A DNA stretch of 64,000 bases from an uncultured Pelagibacteraceae bacterium (GTDB taxonomy: Bacteria > Pseudomonadota > Alphaproteobacteria > Pelagibacterales > Pelagibacteraceae), in NCBI GenBank assembly GCA_902623495.1, contig CACNTW010000001.1, forward strand, positions 207,706-271,705, given 5' to 3'. A program made the translations under genes and the position numbers. The notes beneath the pieces are model-generated. The model made no database searches. It saw only the letters and a program-made list of their open reading frames with translations, and was not told where the DNA came from. Positions within the stretch are counted from its first letter, which is position 1. Every line of letters begins with the position of its first letter. Shown in pieces: positions 1-8,675 of this stretch.

Positions 1-1312
1 GTGCCAAATTCGCTTTTCCAAGCCAATAAGCACCTCTTGATAAACTAATTGGATATCCAACATTATTATAAAACTTAGTAAAATGACTTTTTGCTAAAAT
101 TGGGTCTTTTAAGAAACTTAATGCAATCCATCCACTCATCCATTCAGCTTCAGCTAATTCAGCACCCTCTGATAGACCATGTTTACTTGTAATTTTATAA
201 GCTTGTTCATATCTTTTCTTATAAATAAGTGATCTCGCAATTATTGATCTTTCAACCCACCATTTATCTGGGCGAACCATATAGTTTTTATTATTTTTGA
301 TACTAAGTAAAATTTCTAAAGAACTATCAACTCTTCCTCTTTTCCTTCTCCATTTGAGTCTATCATAATTTAAACCCGCATCCTTTTTTAAACTTGCAGG
401 CACATTCGATATAGCGCTATCAACACCATAAGATCTGCTCATTAACAGTTGTCTCGCTGTATATAAAAGTTGATAATCTTTAGGTAGATATCTTAACATT
501 CTTTTAAGGTCCCAATATTTATTCTCCCAAGCTAAATAATCAGCTCTTTTAATATAATCACTACTGTTCAAATATTTTTTAAATTTCTTTCTAAAAAAAA
601 TAAGATCATTTTTACTTAAATCAGCAGTAATAAATCCTTCTTTTATTAAATTTATAGCTTTCTCTTGATTTTTTGATAACAAAGCATCGCCTAGCATCAT
701 TTTTCCAAATCCACTTAAGGGAGGGTGTTTATCGAACCACTGTATAATTTCATTTTTAGTATGATTTTTAGAATTTATTTTATGCTCTCCTAAGTAACGA
801 ACTCTATCTATCCTTGGATAATCTTTTACTCTTTCGATAAACTGTTTATATTCTGTAAAAGTAGCCCTGTTTCCAGTTGTAAGTAGATGTCTCCATTGAA
901 TAAAATCATAAATAGATTTTGCTCTTGCTTTACTTGCGGCTTTTTTCGCATCCTTCCAATTACTTTTCTCCATAAATGAAATAGCTTGTTTTGCATATTT
1001 CAAATCTCTATCGCTATAAAATTTTTGTTTTTTTATCTTTCTTAATTTTTCTTTAACTATTAGAGGCTTATTTTTTGGAATTATTACACCATCAATTTTC
1101 TTAAATATCTCAGTGGTAGTAATTTTTATTTCCTTTTGAATTTCATCTTCTTTTTCAGATGGTTTTGGTAGAGGAATGATTTCAGCTATTTTTTTTGTTG
1201 TATTTTTTTCATTTAAATCTGGTTTTTTAATAGGAAGTATAGTTTCATTTGAAAAAGCAGATTGAAACGATAAGAAAAAAAGGATAATTGTTGTTAATAA
1301 TTTTAAATACAT
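1..1312 (-). CDS. slt: soluble lytic murein transglycosylase, N-terminal part (cut by window edge)
   Basis: Reading the minus strand from the ATG at 1312 gives an open frame of 437 codons that runs off the left edge. Residues 1-22 form a Sec signal peptide (MYLKLLTTIILFFLSFQSAF), then a Lys/Pro-rich linker, then a long run of short helices with patterns such as WRHLLTTGNR, LYTARQLLMSRSYG, DRLKWRRKRGR and SRGAYWLGKAN, which matches the superhelical U-domain of Slt70-type enzymes. These periplasmic enzymes cleave the MurNAc-GlcNAc bond of peptidoglycan. The goose-lysozyme-like catalytic domain must lie beyond position 1, so the active site cannot be checked. It is divergent from dapA with only 35 bases between the two start codons. 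Confidence 0.8.
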   Translation of the reverse strand, partial: MYLKLLTTIILFFLSFQSAFSNETILPIKKPDLNEKNTTKKIAEIIPLPKPSEKEDEIQKEIKITTTEIFKKIDGVIIPKNKPLIVKEKLRKIKKQKFYSDRDLKYAKQAISFMEKSNWKDAKKAASKARAKSIYDFIQWRHLLTTGNRATFTEYKQFIERVKDYPRIDRVRYLGEHKINSKNHTKNEIIQWFDKHPPLSGFGKMMLGDALLSKNQEKAINLIKEGFITADLSKNDLIFFRKKFKKYLNSSDYIKRADYLAWENKYWDLKRMLRYLPKDYQLLYTARQLLMSRSYGVDSAISNVPASLKKDAGLNYDRLKWRRKRGRVDSSLEILLSIKNNKNYMVRPDKWWVERSIIARSLIYKKRYEQAYKITSKHGLSEGAELAEAEWMSGWIALSFLKDPILAKSHFTKFYNNVGYPISLSRGAYWLGKANLA

Positions 1313-1333
1313 TTTATTAAATCAAACAACTTA

Positions 1334-1342
1334 TGTTATAAA
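1334..1342 (+). promoter_or_regulatory. candidate extended -10 promoter for dapA
   Basis: TGTTATAAA is an extended -10 (TG-N-TATAAA) whose expected start site is within a base or two of the dapA ATG at 1348. The -35 region (TTATTA at 1314-1319) is weak and no ribosome-binding site is visible, so a leaderless or near-leaderless transcript is possible. AT-rich background makes chance matches common. Confidence 0.35.
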
Positions 1343-1347
1343 TAATT

Positions 1348-2235
1348 ATGTTTAAAGGATCAAATGTAGCATTAATTACACCGTTTAAAGACAACAAGCT
1401 TGACGAAGAAAGTTACATAAAAATAATAAATTATCATCTGGAAAATGGAACAAATGGGTTAGTTCCAGTTGGAACAACAGGTGAGTCACCAACATTATCA
1501 CATGATGAACATGAGAGAACAATTGAATTGTGTATAAAAGAAGCAACTGGTAAACTTCCCATAATAGCCGGTACAGGATCTAATTCTACAGAAGAAGCTG
1601 TATCATTAACTAAACATGCTGAAAAAGCTGGTGCGGATGGTGCTTTAGTTGTTACACCATATTATAATAAACCTACTCAAGAAGGATTATATCAACATTA
1701 TAAATCAATTAATGATAACTGTGGAATTCCAATTATAATTTACAATATACCGAGCCGTTCAGTCATTGATATGAGCGTTGAAACAATGGCTAGACTATAT
1801 GAATTAAAAAATATAGTTGGAGTTAAAGATGCAACTGGTGATTTAAATCGTGTTGATCAACAAAAAGAAAAAATGGGTAATAATTTCATTCAACTTACTG
1901 GAAACGATGATAATGCTTTTGAATTTAATAAACGAGGAGGTGTTGGAACAATTAGTGTTACAGCAAACGTAGCTCCTAAATTATGTTCTGAATTTCAAAA
2001 ATTATCAAAATCTTCAAATGAGGATGATTTAAAAAAAGCTCAACAACTTGATGATATGTTGCAACCGTTGCATAAAAATTTATTTATAGAAAGCAATCCT
2101 TCACCAGTTAAGTATGCTGCTAAATTACTTGGTCTATGCGATGATACTGTAAGATTACCTTTGGTAAAAATAACTGAAAATACAAAAAAGGAAGTCGAGA
2201 AAGCATTGAAAGTAGCAAAACTTATTGATGAGTGA
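1348..2235 (+). CDS. dapA: 4-hydroxy-tetrahydrodipicolinate synthase
   Basis: Condenses pyruvate with aspartate semialdehyde, the first committed step to diaminopimelate and lysine in the cytoplasm. The 295-residue length is normal for the family. Visible signatures are the TTGES motif at residues 43-47, the catalytic Tyr132 in IYNIPSRS and the Schiff-base Lys160 in VGVKDATGD. It is the first gene of a long + strand run; its stop codon overlaps the smpB start. In this organism it also feeds peptidoglycan synthesis, the substrate of the Slt protein encoded divergently. Assignment is secure. Confidence 0.97.
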   Translation: MFKGSNVALITPFKDNKLDEESYIKIINYHLENGTNGLVPVGTTGESPTLSHDEHERTIELCIKEATGKLPIIAGTGSNSTEEAVSLTKHAEKAGADGALVVTPYYNKPTQEGLYQHYKSINDNCGIPIIIYNIPSRSVIDMSVETMARLYELKNIVGVKDATGDLNRVDQQKEKMGNNFIQLTGNDDNAFEFNKRGGVGTISVTANVAPKLCSEFQKLSKSSNEDDLKKAQQLDDMLQPLHKNLFIESNPSPVKYAAKLLGLCDDTVRLPLVKITENTKKEVEKALKVAKLIDE

Positions 2236-2698
2236 TAAATCTACATCTGGCATCAAGATCATTACAATAAATCGAAAAGCTTCTTTTAATTTTTTCTTTA
2301 AGGAAATCTTAGAAGCAGGAATTGTGCTAAAAGCTTCTGAAATAAAATCTGTAAGAGATGGAAAAGTAAATATTGCAGAGTCATACGCAGTAGAAAAAGA
2401 AGGAGAAATTTTTTTAATTAATTCACATATACCTATATATAAACAAGCCAGTTATTCAAATCACAACCCTTACTCAGAAAGAAAATTGTTATTTAATAAA
2501 AGGGAAATTAACAAACTAATAGGTAAAATGAATGAGGATGGTCTAACTTTAGTTCCAACTAAAATGTATTTCAAAAAAGGTAAAGCTAAAATTGAAATAG
2601 CAGTTGCAAAGGGCAAAAAACAATACGATAAGCGACAAACCAAAAAAACTAAAGATTGGAACCGTGAAAAAGCAAGATATTTCAGACGCTCAAGTTAA
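2228..2698 (+). CDS. smpB: SsrA-binding protein SmpB
   Basis: Binds tmRNA and brings it to stalled ribosomes for trans-translation. The 156-residue protein has the usual family pattern: an N-terminal beta barrel with [20 protein letters not shown] and the [14 protein letters not shown] segment, the [11 protein letters not shown] segment, and the basic C-terminal tail with [10 protein letters not shown] and [14 protein letters not shown] that inserts into the mRNA channel. I chose the ATG at 2228 rather than the TTG just upstream; it overlaps the dapA stop codon by 8 bases, suggesting translational coupling. No tmRNA gene is visible in this window. Confidence 0.96.
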   Translation: MSDKSTSGIKIITINRKASFNFFFKEILEAGIVLKASEIKSVRDGKVNIAESYAVEKEGEIFLINSHIPIYKQASYSNHNPYSERKLLFNKREINKLIGKMNEDGLTLVPTKMYFKKGKAKIEIAVAKGKKQYDKRQTKKTKDWNREKARYFRRSS

Positions 2699-3191
2699 TT
2701 ATGTATATCTATCAATAGGTTCTAATTTAGGAAATAGAATACATTTTTTAGAAAAATCTAAATATTTATTAGAAACTCATGATATTAAAATTATTAAAAC
2801 ATCTAGTTATTATGAGACTGAGTCATGGCCAGATCCTAGTTTTCCAAAATTTATTAATGCTGTATTACTGATAAAAACAAAATTAAATCAATTTGAGCTG
2901 TTTAAGATCATTAAGTTTATAGAAAAAAAATTAGGTAGAAAAATAGCTCCTCAAAATCATCCAAGAAATTGTGATATTGATATATTAGACTTCAATGGAA
3001 AGATAACTAAATCAAATAAAAAATTGATAAATTTAGAGATCCCGCATCCAAGAATGCATAACAGAAACTTTGTACTTATGCCACTGTTTGAAATATGTAA
3101 GAATTGGTCTCACCCAAAATTAAAAAAAAGTATAATAAAACTCTTATCTTCTTTAAAAAAAAATAATTTAAGTAGTATTAAAGTTATCTAA
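2664..3191 (+). CDS. folK: 6-hydroxymethyl-7,8-dihydropterin pyrophosphokinase
   Basis: Transfers pyrophosphate from ATP to 6-hydroxymethyl-dihydropterin in folate synthesis. Family motifs are [11 protein letters not shown] near the N terminus, YYETESW, FINAV and the signature [12 protein letters not shown], followed by [16 protein letters not shown]. The start is uncertain: homology begins at [11 protein letters not shown], and the nearest plausible in-frame initiator is the GTG at 2664, giving 175 residues and a 35-base overlap with smpB. A TTG at 2604 would add a 20-residue extension that looks unrelated to the family. Function is secure, start is not. Confidence 0.92.
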   Translation: MKKQDISDAQVNYVYLSIGSNLGNRIHFLEKSKYLLETHDIKIIKTSSYYETESWPDPSFPKFINAVLLIKTKLNQFELFKIIKFIEKKLGRKIAPQNHPRNCDIDILDFNGKITKSNKKLINLEIPHPRMHNRNFVLMPLFEICKNWSHPKLKKSIIKLLSSLKKNNLSSIKVI

Positions 3192-3211
3192 ATAAGTGAT
3201 ATAATAAATTA

Positions 3212-4954
3212 ATGCTAAATTCTGATGAATTAATAAATAAGGTCAAATCATACAATAAGTTTCTTAACCCGGAAACCCTAAGTAAAGCATATGATTTTGC
3301 AGTAAAAGTTCATAAAGATCAAAAACGACAATCAGGAGATCCCTACGTCATTCATCCTGTTGCTGTTGCAAATATTTTAACCGAACTTAAGTTGGATAGT
3401 GCAACGATAGCCACTGGTTTACTTCACGATACTATAGAAGATACTTATGCAACTTACAAAACTATAGAAGAGCAATTTGGAAAAGAAGTTGCTGATTTAG
3501 TTGATGGAGTTACAAAAATTTCAGCTTTTGAAAATCAGGCTATTTCTAATTCAAAAGCTGAAAACTTTAGAAAGCTCATCTTAGCAACATCTAAAGATAT
3601 CAGAGTCCTTCTTGTTAAACTTGCAGATCGTTTGCATAATATGCGAACTTTGAAGGCTATTGATAAAGAGGAAAAAAGAAAAAGAATTGCTAAAGAAACT
3701 ATGGAAATTTATGCTCCACTAGCTGACAGAATGGGAATGAATAGAATAAGAGATGAACTTGAAGATCTTTCTTTTGATATTTTAAATCCTGAAGCAAGAA
3801 AAATGATCAAAGATAGATTAGACACAATAAAAGATAATAATTTAATTAATTATAATTCAGTTCTTGGTGAATTTGAAAATCTATTAAATGAAAATGGTAT
3901 CGATTTTAAAATTTATTCTAGAGAAAAAACTCCTTTTTCTATTTGGAGAAAAATACAAAAAAAAAGAACCTCACTTGAACAAATTACAGATATTATTGGT
4001 TTTAGAATAATTTTAGATAACGTTGAAAATTGTTACAAAACCTTAGGCGTGATTCATAATAAATGGAATTGTATACCTGGTAGATTTAAAGATTACATTT
4101 CATCACCGAAAATAAATAATTATAAATCTCTTCATACAGCAGTGATTGGTCCAAATAAAAGACCTATTGAAATACAACTAAGAACACAACAAATGCATGA
4201 ATTTGCGCAAAGGGGTATAGCTTCTCATTGGAAATATAAATCCTCAGAAAAATTTAACTCATTAACTTGGAAGGAATATGACTGGCTAGCAGATCTAGTA
4301 GAAATTATAGATAAAAATGAAAATCCTGAACATTATTTTGAATATACAAAACTTCAAATGTTTCAAGAAAATGTTTTTTGTTTTACACCAAAAGGTTCAG
4401 TTATAAAATTACCCAAAGAGGCAAGTCCAATTGATTTTGCTTATGCTGTACACACTAAAGTAGGAGATACTGCGATTGGATGTGAAATAAATGGAAAGGA
4501 AAGTCCTTTACAATCGATATTACGAAATGGAGATGTAGTTAAAATATTAACATCAAAAAAAGACTCACCTTCTTTGCATTGGATAACCAGCGCTAAAACC
4601 GGCAAAGCTAGAGCTGCTATAAGAAGATACTGGCAATACAAAGAAGACAGCAAGCCTACAGAAAAAAAATATAACACAACTCTTTGGATGTCTTTACCTG
4701 ACAGACCTGGAATATTAGGTGACGTCACAACAATGATTGGAACCAATAATGTAAATATTTCAAGCGTTGAAATGGTAGAAAAGACTAAGAGAACCATCAA
4801 TTTTAAGTTCAACCTAATTATTCAAGATTTGAAAAACTTTACAAAACTTATTAGTGAGCTAAAACAGAAAGAATATAACTTCAAAATAATTAGACATAAA
4901 AACAAAAAATATGCTTTCTTTAAAAGATTCTTTAGCGGTTTTAAAAAAAACTAA
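3212..4954 (+). CDS. rsh: bifunctional (p)ppGpp synthetase/hydrolase, short Rsh
   Basis: Makes and degrades the alarmone (p)ppGpp. Domains in order: HD hydrolase (residues about 20-170, with HD at 72-73 in LLHDTIEDT), synthetase (about 220-340, SIWRKIQKK and GRFKDYISSPK), TGS (about 370-430) and ACT (about 490-560, PDRPGILGDV). The RFKD motif at 291-294 is the R-x-K-D type of bifunctional Rel/SpoT enzymes, not the E-x-D-D of RelA. At 580 residues it is shorter than the usual 700 or more, because the helical and Cys/zinc-finger segments between TGS and ACT are nearly gone. The 3' end overlaps pyrE by 44 bases. The usual rpoZ gene is not upstream. Confidence 0.95.
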   Translation: MLNSDELINKVKSYNKFLNPETLSKAYDFAVKVHKDQKRQSGDPYVIHPVAVANILTELKLDSATIATGLLHDTIEDTYATYKTIEEQFGKEVADLVDGVTKISAFENQAISNSKAENFRKLILATSKDIRVLLVKLADRLHNMRTLKAIDKEEKRKRIAKETMEIYAPLADRMGMNRIRDELEDLSFDILNPEARKMIKDRLDTIKDNNLINYNSVLGEFENLLNENGIDFKIYSREKTPFSIWRKIQKKRTSLEQITDIIGFRIILDNVENCYKTLGVIHNKWNCIPGRFKDYISSPKINNYKSLHTAVIGPNKRPIEIQLRTQQMHEFAQRGIASHWKYKSSEKFNSLTWKEYDWLADLVEIIDKNENPEHYFEYTKLQMFQENVFCFTPKGSVIKLPKEASPIDFAYAVHTKVGDTAIGCEINGKESPLQSILRNGDVVKILTSKKDSPSLHWITSAKTGKARAAIRRYWQYKEDSKPTEKKYNTTLWMSLPDRPGILGDVTTMIGTNNVNISSVEMVEKTKRTINFKFNLIIQDLKNFTKLISELKQKEYNFKIIRHKNKKYAFFKRFFSGFKKN

Positions 4955-5501
4955 GGCACTTTTAGAGGGACATTTTGTTTTATCTTCAGGTTTACATTCA
5001 CCCCAATATGTTCAATGTGCTAAATTATTAAGTTATCCAAAAAAATCAGAAAAATTTTGTAAATCATTTAGCACTAAAATAAAAAAGAAATTCAAAAAAA
5101 TTGATATAATTTTGTCACCAGCTATGGGCGGTATTGTAATAGGTTATGTCGTGGGAAATTTATTGAACAAGGAGACAATATTTTGTGAAAGGGTTAATGG
5201 GAAATTTACTTTAAGGAGAGGTTTTTCAATAAAAAAAAATTCTAAAGTTTTGATAGTAGAAGACGTAATTACTACAGGTAAGTCAAGTTTAGAATGTGCT
5301 CGACTTGTAAAAAAATATAAATCAAAAGTAGTTGGATATGCGTGTTTGATTAATAGATCTAGTAAACCAAGTTTAAAAATTAAAGATAAAAATATTGTCT
5401 CCCAAATTAAATTAGAAATACCAACGTATAAAAAAAAAGATTTACCAATTGAGTTGAAAAAAATTCCAATTACAAAACCTGGAAGTAGATATTTAAAATG
5501 A
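4911..5501 (+). CDS. pyrE: orotate phosphoribosyltransferase
   Basis: Joins orotate and PRPP to give OMP in pyrimidine synthesis. The 196-residue protein carries the PRPP-binding loop VLIVEDVITTGKSS at residues 113-126, and the EGHFVLSSGLHSPQYVQC and SPAMGGIVIGY segments found in the crenarchaeal/alphaproteobacterial style of PyrE. The ATG at 4911 lies inside the last codons of rsh in another frame, a 44-base overlap; a later start would remove the conserved N-terminal helix. The next gene, pdxJ, overlaps by 4 bases (ATGA). Confidence 0.95.
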   Translation: MLSLKDSLAVLKKTKALLEGHFVLSSGLHSPQYVQCAKLLSYPKKSEKFCKSFSTKIKKKFKKIDIILSPAMGGIVIGYVVGNLLNKETIFCERVNGKFTLRRGFSIKKNSKVLIVEDVITTGKSSLECARLVKKYKSKVVGYACLINRSSKPSLKIKDKNIVSQIKLEIPTYKKKDLPIELKKIPITKPGSRYLK

Positions 5502-6217
5502 AATCTAGACTAGGTGTTAACGTAGATCATATAGCAACATTAAGAAACGCCAGAGGAGAGGGGCATCCTGATCCAATTTCATATGCAAAGCAAGTTATGA
5601 ATTTTGGAGCAAATTCTATTACTATTCATTTAAGAGAAGATCGTAGACATATACGAGATAAGGACGTGGCTATATTTTCAAAAATAAAAAAAGTACCAAT
5701 AAATTTAGAAATGGCTGCTAACAATGAAATGCTTAAAATTTCATTAAAATATAAACCTAATTTTGTTTGCATAGTTCCTGAAAAAAGAAATGAAATAACC
5801 ACAGAAGGAGGTTTAAATATCACAAAAAATAAAAAAATAATTAAAAAAGTAATTAGTAAATTAAATTCAAAAAAAATTAGAACAAGTCTTTTCATCAACC
5901 CAAATATTAATGATGTTTTTGCGTCAAAAGAATTAAATGCAAAGTGTGTGGAACTTCATACAGGAAAATTTGCTTTAAAAGTTAAAAACAACAAAAACTA
6001 TTTAGTCGAGTTCAAAAAAATAAAAAATTGCGCTGCGTTAGCAAAAAAACTAGGAATGGAAGTTCATGCAGGTCATGGCTTAGATTATAAATCAACTAAA
6101 ATTTTAAGAAAAATTAAATCTATAGAGGAATTTAATATTGGGCATTTTATAATAGGAGAGTCCATAATGTTTGGTATGAAAAAAGTAATTACAAATTTTA
6201 GAAAAATATTAAAATAA
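5498..6217 (+). CDS. pdxJ: pyridoxine 5'-phosphate synthase
   Basis: Closes the pyridine ring from 3-amino-1-deoxyacetone phosphate and deoxyxylulose phosphate, the last step of vitamin B6 synthesis before oxidation. The N terminus LGVNVDHIATLRNARG, the ITIHLREDRRHI segment, the ELHTG phosphate-binding region and the HAGHGLDY segment are all diagnostic of the TIM-barrel PdxJ. Length is 239 residues, as expected. The ATG overlaps the pyrE stop (ATGA), and the stop codon shares a base with the acpS start (TAATG). Confidence 0.97.
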   Translation: MKSRLGVNVDHIATLRNARGEGHPDPISYAKQVMNFGANSITIHLREDRRHIRDKDVAIFSKIKKVPINLEMAANNEMLKISLKYKPNFVCIVPEKRNEITTEGGLNITKNKKIIKKVISKLNSKKIRTSLFINPNINDVFASKELNAKCVELHTGKFALKVKNNKNYLVEFKKIKNCAALAKKLGMEVHAGHGLDYKSTKILRKIKSIEEFNIGHFIIGESIMFGMKKVITNFRKILK

Positions 6218-6603
6218 TGATAATTGGTAACGGTGTTGATATTATTGATAATAAAAGAATAGAAAAATCCCTAAAAATTAAAGGTTTTAAAAAAAGACTG
6301 TTTACATCGAATGAAATTAATCAATCAAAAAAATACAGAAACAAAACTAATTATTTTGCAAAAAGATTTGCTGCTAAAGAAGCCTTTGTTAAATCAATAG
6401 GTACAGGATTTAGAAATAATATTAATTTTAATGATATTGAAATATATAATAATAAGAATGGATCTCCTAAAATTAAAATTTCACAGAAAATAAAAGATTT
6501 ATTAAAAAAAAAATTTAAAATAAAAAATTACGATATACATCTTTCACTTTCAGATGCAAAAAACCACTCAATTGCATTTGTTATTTTGAATAGAAAAATA
6601 TGA
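6217..6603 (+). CDS. acpS: holo-[acyl-carrier-protein] synthase
   Basis: Transfers the 4'-phosphopantetheine arm from CoA to the serine of acyl carrier protein. The magnesium ligands Asp8 (GNGVDIID) and Glu55 (FAAKEAFVKSIG) are in place, and the length of 128 residues is normal. It sits between pdxJ and lepB with overlapping start and stop codons, the arrangement seen in many alphaproteobacteria. No neighbouring acp gene is in the window. Confidence 0.96.
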   Translation: MIIGNGVDIIDNKRIEKSLKIKGFKKRLFTSNEINQSKKYRNKTNYFAKRFAAKEAFVKSIGTGFRNNINFNDIEIYNNKNGSPKIKISQKIKDLLKKKFKIKNYDIHLSLSDAKNHSIAFVILNRKI

Positions 6604-7328
6604 AAAATTTCATAATTGATAATACTAAAACATTATTTTATGCATTGATAATTGCAGTATTTATAAGATCAATATTAATTCAGCCATTTTATATACCATC
6701 ATCATCAATGGAAACTAACTTACTTGTGGGTGACAGATTATTTGTCACAAAGTTTTCTTACGGATATAGTAAACATTCATTTCCTTTTAGTCCTCCTATT
6801 TTTAAAGGACGTATATTAAATAAAAATCCTAAAAGAGGAGATGTTATAGTTTTTAAAACACCTGCTGATAATCGCACAGATTATATTAAAAGATTGATTG
6901 GTTTACCAGGCGATACCATACAATTTATTGACGGTGATTTATATATAAACTCTAATCAAGTATTAAAAACAATTAAAAGCAAGAATGATAAGTTATATTG
7001 CGGATCATCTAAAATTAATGTTAATATATTTGAAGAAAAACTTCCAAATGGAAAAAGTTATTTAGCTGCATATAGAACCGATATAACATTTTCTAATTCA
7101 GATAAATACATTGTTCCTGAAAATCATTATTTTTTCTTAGGTGACAATAGAGATTGTTCAAAAGACAGCAGATTTTTATCTGAGGTTGGTTATGTTAATC
7201 AAAATAATTTAGTTGGAAAAGCACAAATTTTATTTTTCTCATCTAATCCAAGGAAAGGAAGTATCTTTAACATTTTCAAATGGAATGAAATAGTTCGATT
7301 TGAAAGATTTTTTAATAAAATAATTTAA
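6600..7328 (+). CDS. lepB: signal peptidase I
   Basis: Membrane serine protease that removes signal peptides from exported proteins. One N-terminal membrane helix (residues about 9-27) is followed by the nucleophile Ser36 in IPSSSMET, the general base Lys97 in TDYIKRLIGLPGD, and the structural motif GDNRDCSKDSR. 242 residues is normal for the alphaproteobacterial form. The start overlaps acpS by 4 bases and rnc follows after 4 bases. Confidence 0.96.
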   Translation: MKNFIIDNTKTLFYALIIAVFIRSILIQPFYIPSSSMETNLLVGDRLFVTKFSYGYSKHSFPFSPPIFKGRILNKNPKRGDVIVFKTPADNRTDYIKRLIGLPGDTIQFIDGDLYINSNQVLKTIKSKNDKLYCGSSKINVNIFEEKLPNGKSYLAAYRTDITFSNSDKYIVPENHYFFLGDNRDCSKDSRFLSEVGYVNQNNLVGKAQILFFSSNPRKGSIFNIFKWNEIVRFERFFNKII

Positions 7329-7332
7329 ATAT

Positions 7333-7995
7333 ATGAAGTTAAACAAACTACAAAAAAAAATAGGTGTTAGCTTTAAAGATGATAAACTATTGATACAAGC
7401 CTTAACACATAAAAGTTTCGATTCAAAACATAATTATGAAAAACTGGAATTTTTAGGTGATAGAGTTCTAGGGTTTGTTATTTCAAAGAAACTTCTAGAG
7501 TTATACCCAAATGAAAAAGTAGGTATTATCGATAAAAAACTTGCAAATTTAGTCAATAAAAATAAGTGTTTTGAAATTGGCAAGGAATTAGAATTGGATA
7601 ATTATATTTTAACAAGAAACAAAGAAAAGAAAAAAAAAGTCAATATTGAAAAAAAAATTATATCCGATTGTTGTGAGTCTTTGATAGGTGCTATTTATAT
7701 AGATAAAGGTTTTGAGATTTCATCAAAATTTATATTAAATTATTGGAAAAATTATTTAAATTTATCAGATGTTACAGTAATCGACTCTAAGACTAGATTA
7801 CAAGAATACTCATTAAAAAAATTTAAAACATTGCCATTATATAAACTTATTTCTAACACAGGACCAAGACATAAACCAAATTTTAAAATTAGTGTAAAAA
7901 TTAAAAATAGCAAAACAGTTATTGCTGATGGTAGTTCAAAAAAAAATGCCGAACAAGCTGCTGCTATGAAACTTTTAGAAACTATTAATATATAA
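7333..7995 (+). CDS. rnc: ribonuclease III
   Basis: Cleaves double-stranded RNA in rRNA and mRNA processing. The catalytic domain (residues 1-145) has the signature EKLEFLGDRVLGFVI with its acidic metal ligands, and the second acidic set in SDCCESLIGAIYIDKG. A double-stranded-RNA-binding domain (about 150-217) ends in ADGSSKKNAEQAAAMKLLE. Its stop overlaps the recO start (TAATG). In most alphaproteobacteria the era GTPase gene lies between rnc and recO; here it is absent. Confidence 0.96.
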   Translation: MKLNKLQKKIGVSFKDDKLLIQALTHKSFDSKHNYEKLEFLGDRVLGFVISKKLLELYPNEKVGIIDKKLANLVNKNKCFEIGKELELDNYILTRNKEKKKKVNIEKKIISDCCESLIGAIYIDKGFEISSKFILNYWKNYLNLSDVTVIDSKTRLQEYSLKKFKTLPLYKLISNTGPRHKPNFKISVKIKNSKTVIADGSSKKNAEQAAAMKLLETINI

Positions 7996-8675
7996 TGAAT
8001 TGGCAAGACAAAGGTTACTTACTTTCAAAAGTTAAATATAATGAAAATTCTGTAATCTCTGAATTTTATACTGAAAAACATGGAAAAATTTCAGGAATTA
8101 TTTTTGGTGGAACTTCAAAAAAATTAAAAAACTACTTATTCGAAGGTAATAAATTACATATAAATTATAATTCAAAATCTCAATCTAAAATTGGTTCTTT
8201 AAAAATTGAAATAGATGAATTTAAAACACCATACTTTTTAGAAGATAAGCAAAAACTACTTTGTATTATTTATACAATGAATTTGATTAAAATTTTAACA
8301 GTAGAGAATGAAAAAAATAGTGAGATTTATTTCTTAATTGACAAATATTTTGAAATACTAAAAGATGAAAAATGGCTTTCAAAATTTGTAAATTGGGAAT
8401 TAAACTTTTATAAATTAATTGGATATGATTTAGACTTTAATGACTATGTAGAAGAAGTTTTTGAAGGTAATAAAATTAATTATAAATTAAAAAATTCTGA
8501 CAAAATTATACCAAATTTTTTAGTAAATAAAGATGAAGAAGATATAAGCTTTGAAGATACCTTTGATGCTATGAAAATTGTCGGAGATTTTTTAGATAAA
8601 ACAATAGTTAAACCAAACAATCTTAATTTTCCAAAAACAAGATTTAATTTTCAAAATTCTTTAAAATTAATCTAA
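7995..8675 (+). CDS. recO: DNA repair protein RecO
   Basis: Anneals single strands and loads RecA in the RecFOR pathway. The N-terminal OB fold begins with NWQDKGYLLSKVKYNENSVI and continues with FYTEKHGKISGIIFGG, which fits the RecO pattern; the helical C-terminal half is divergent. 226 residues, close to the usual length. No zinc-binding cysteine cluster is present, as in many alphaproteobacterial RecO proteins. The 3' end overlaps the convergent hemB gene by 9 bases. Assignment is supported by position after rnc. Confidence 0.88.
   Translation: MNWQDKGYLLSKVKYNENSVISEFYTEKHGKISGIIFGGTSKKLKNYLFEGNKLHINYNSKSQSKIGSLKIEIDEFKTPYFLEDKQKLLCIIYTMNLIKILTVENEKNSEIYFLIDKYFEILKDEKWLSKFVNWELNFYKLIGYDLDFNDYVEEVFEGNKINYKLKNSDKIIPNFLVNKDEEDISFEDTFDAMKIVGDFLDKTIVKPNNLNFPKTRFNFQNSLKLI

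Noticed and set aside
4441..4812. Antisense open frame inside rsh, and similar long antisense frames in plsX, hppA, uvrA, gyrA and secD
   Set aside because: They are shadows of conserved genes, with no start signals or family similarity.
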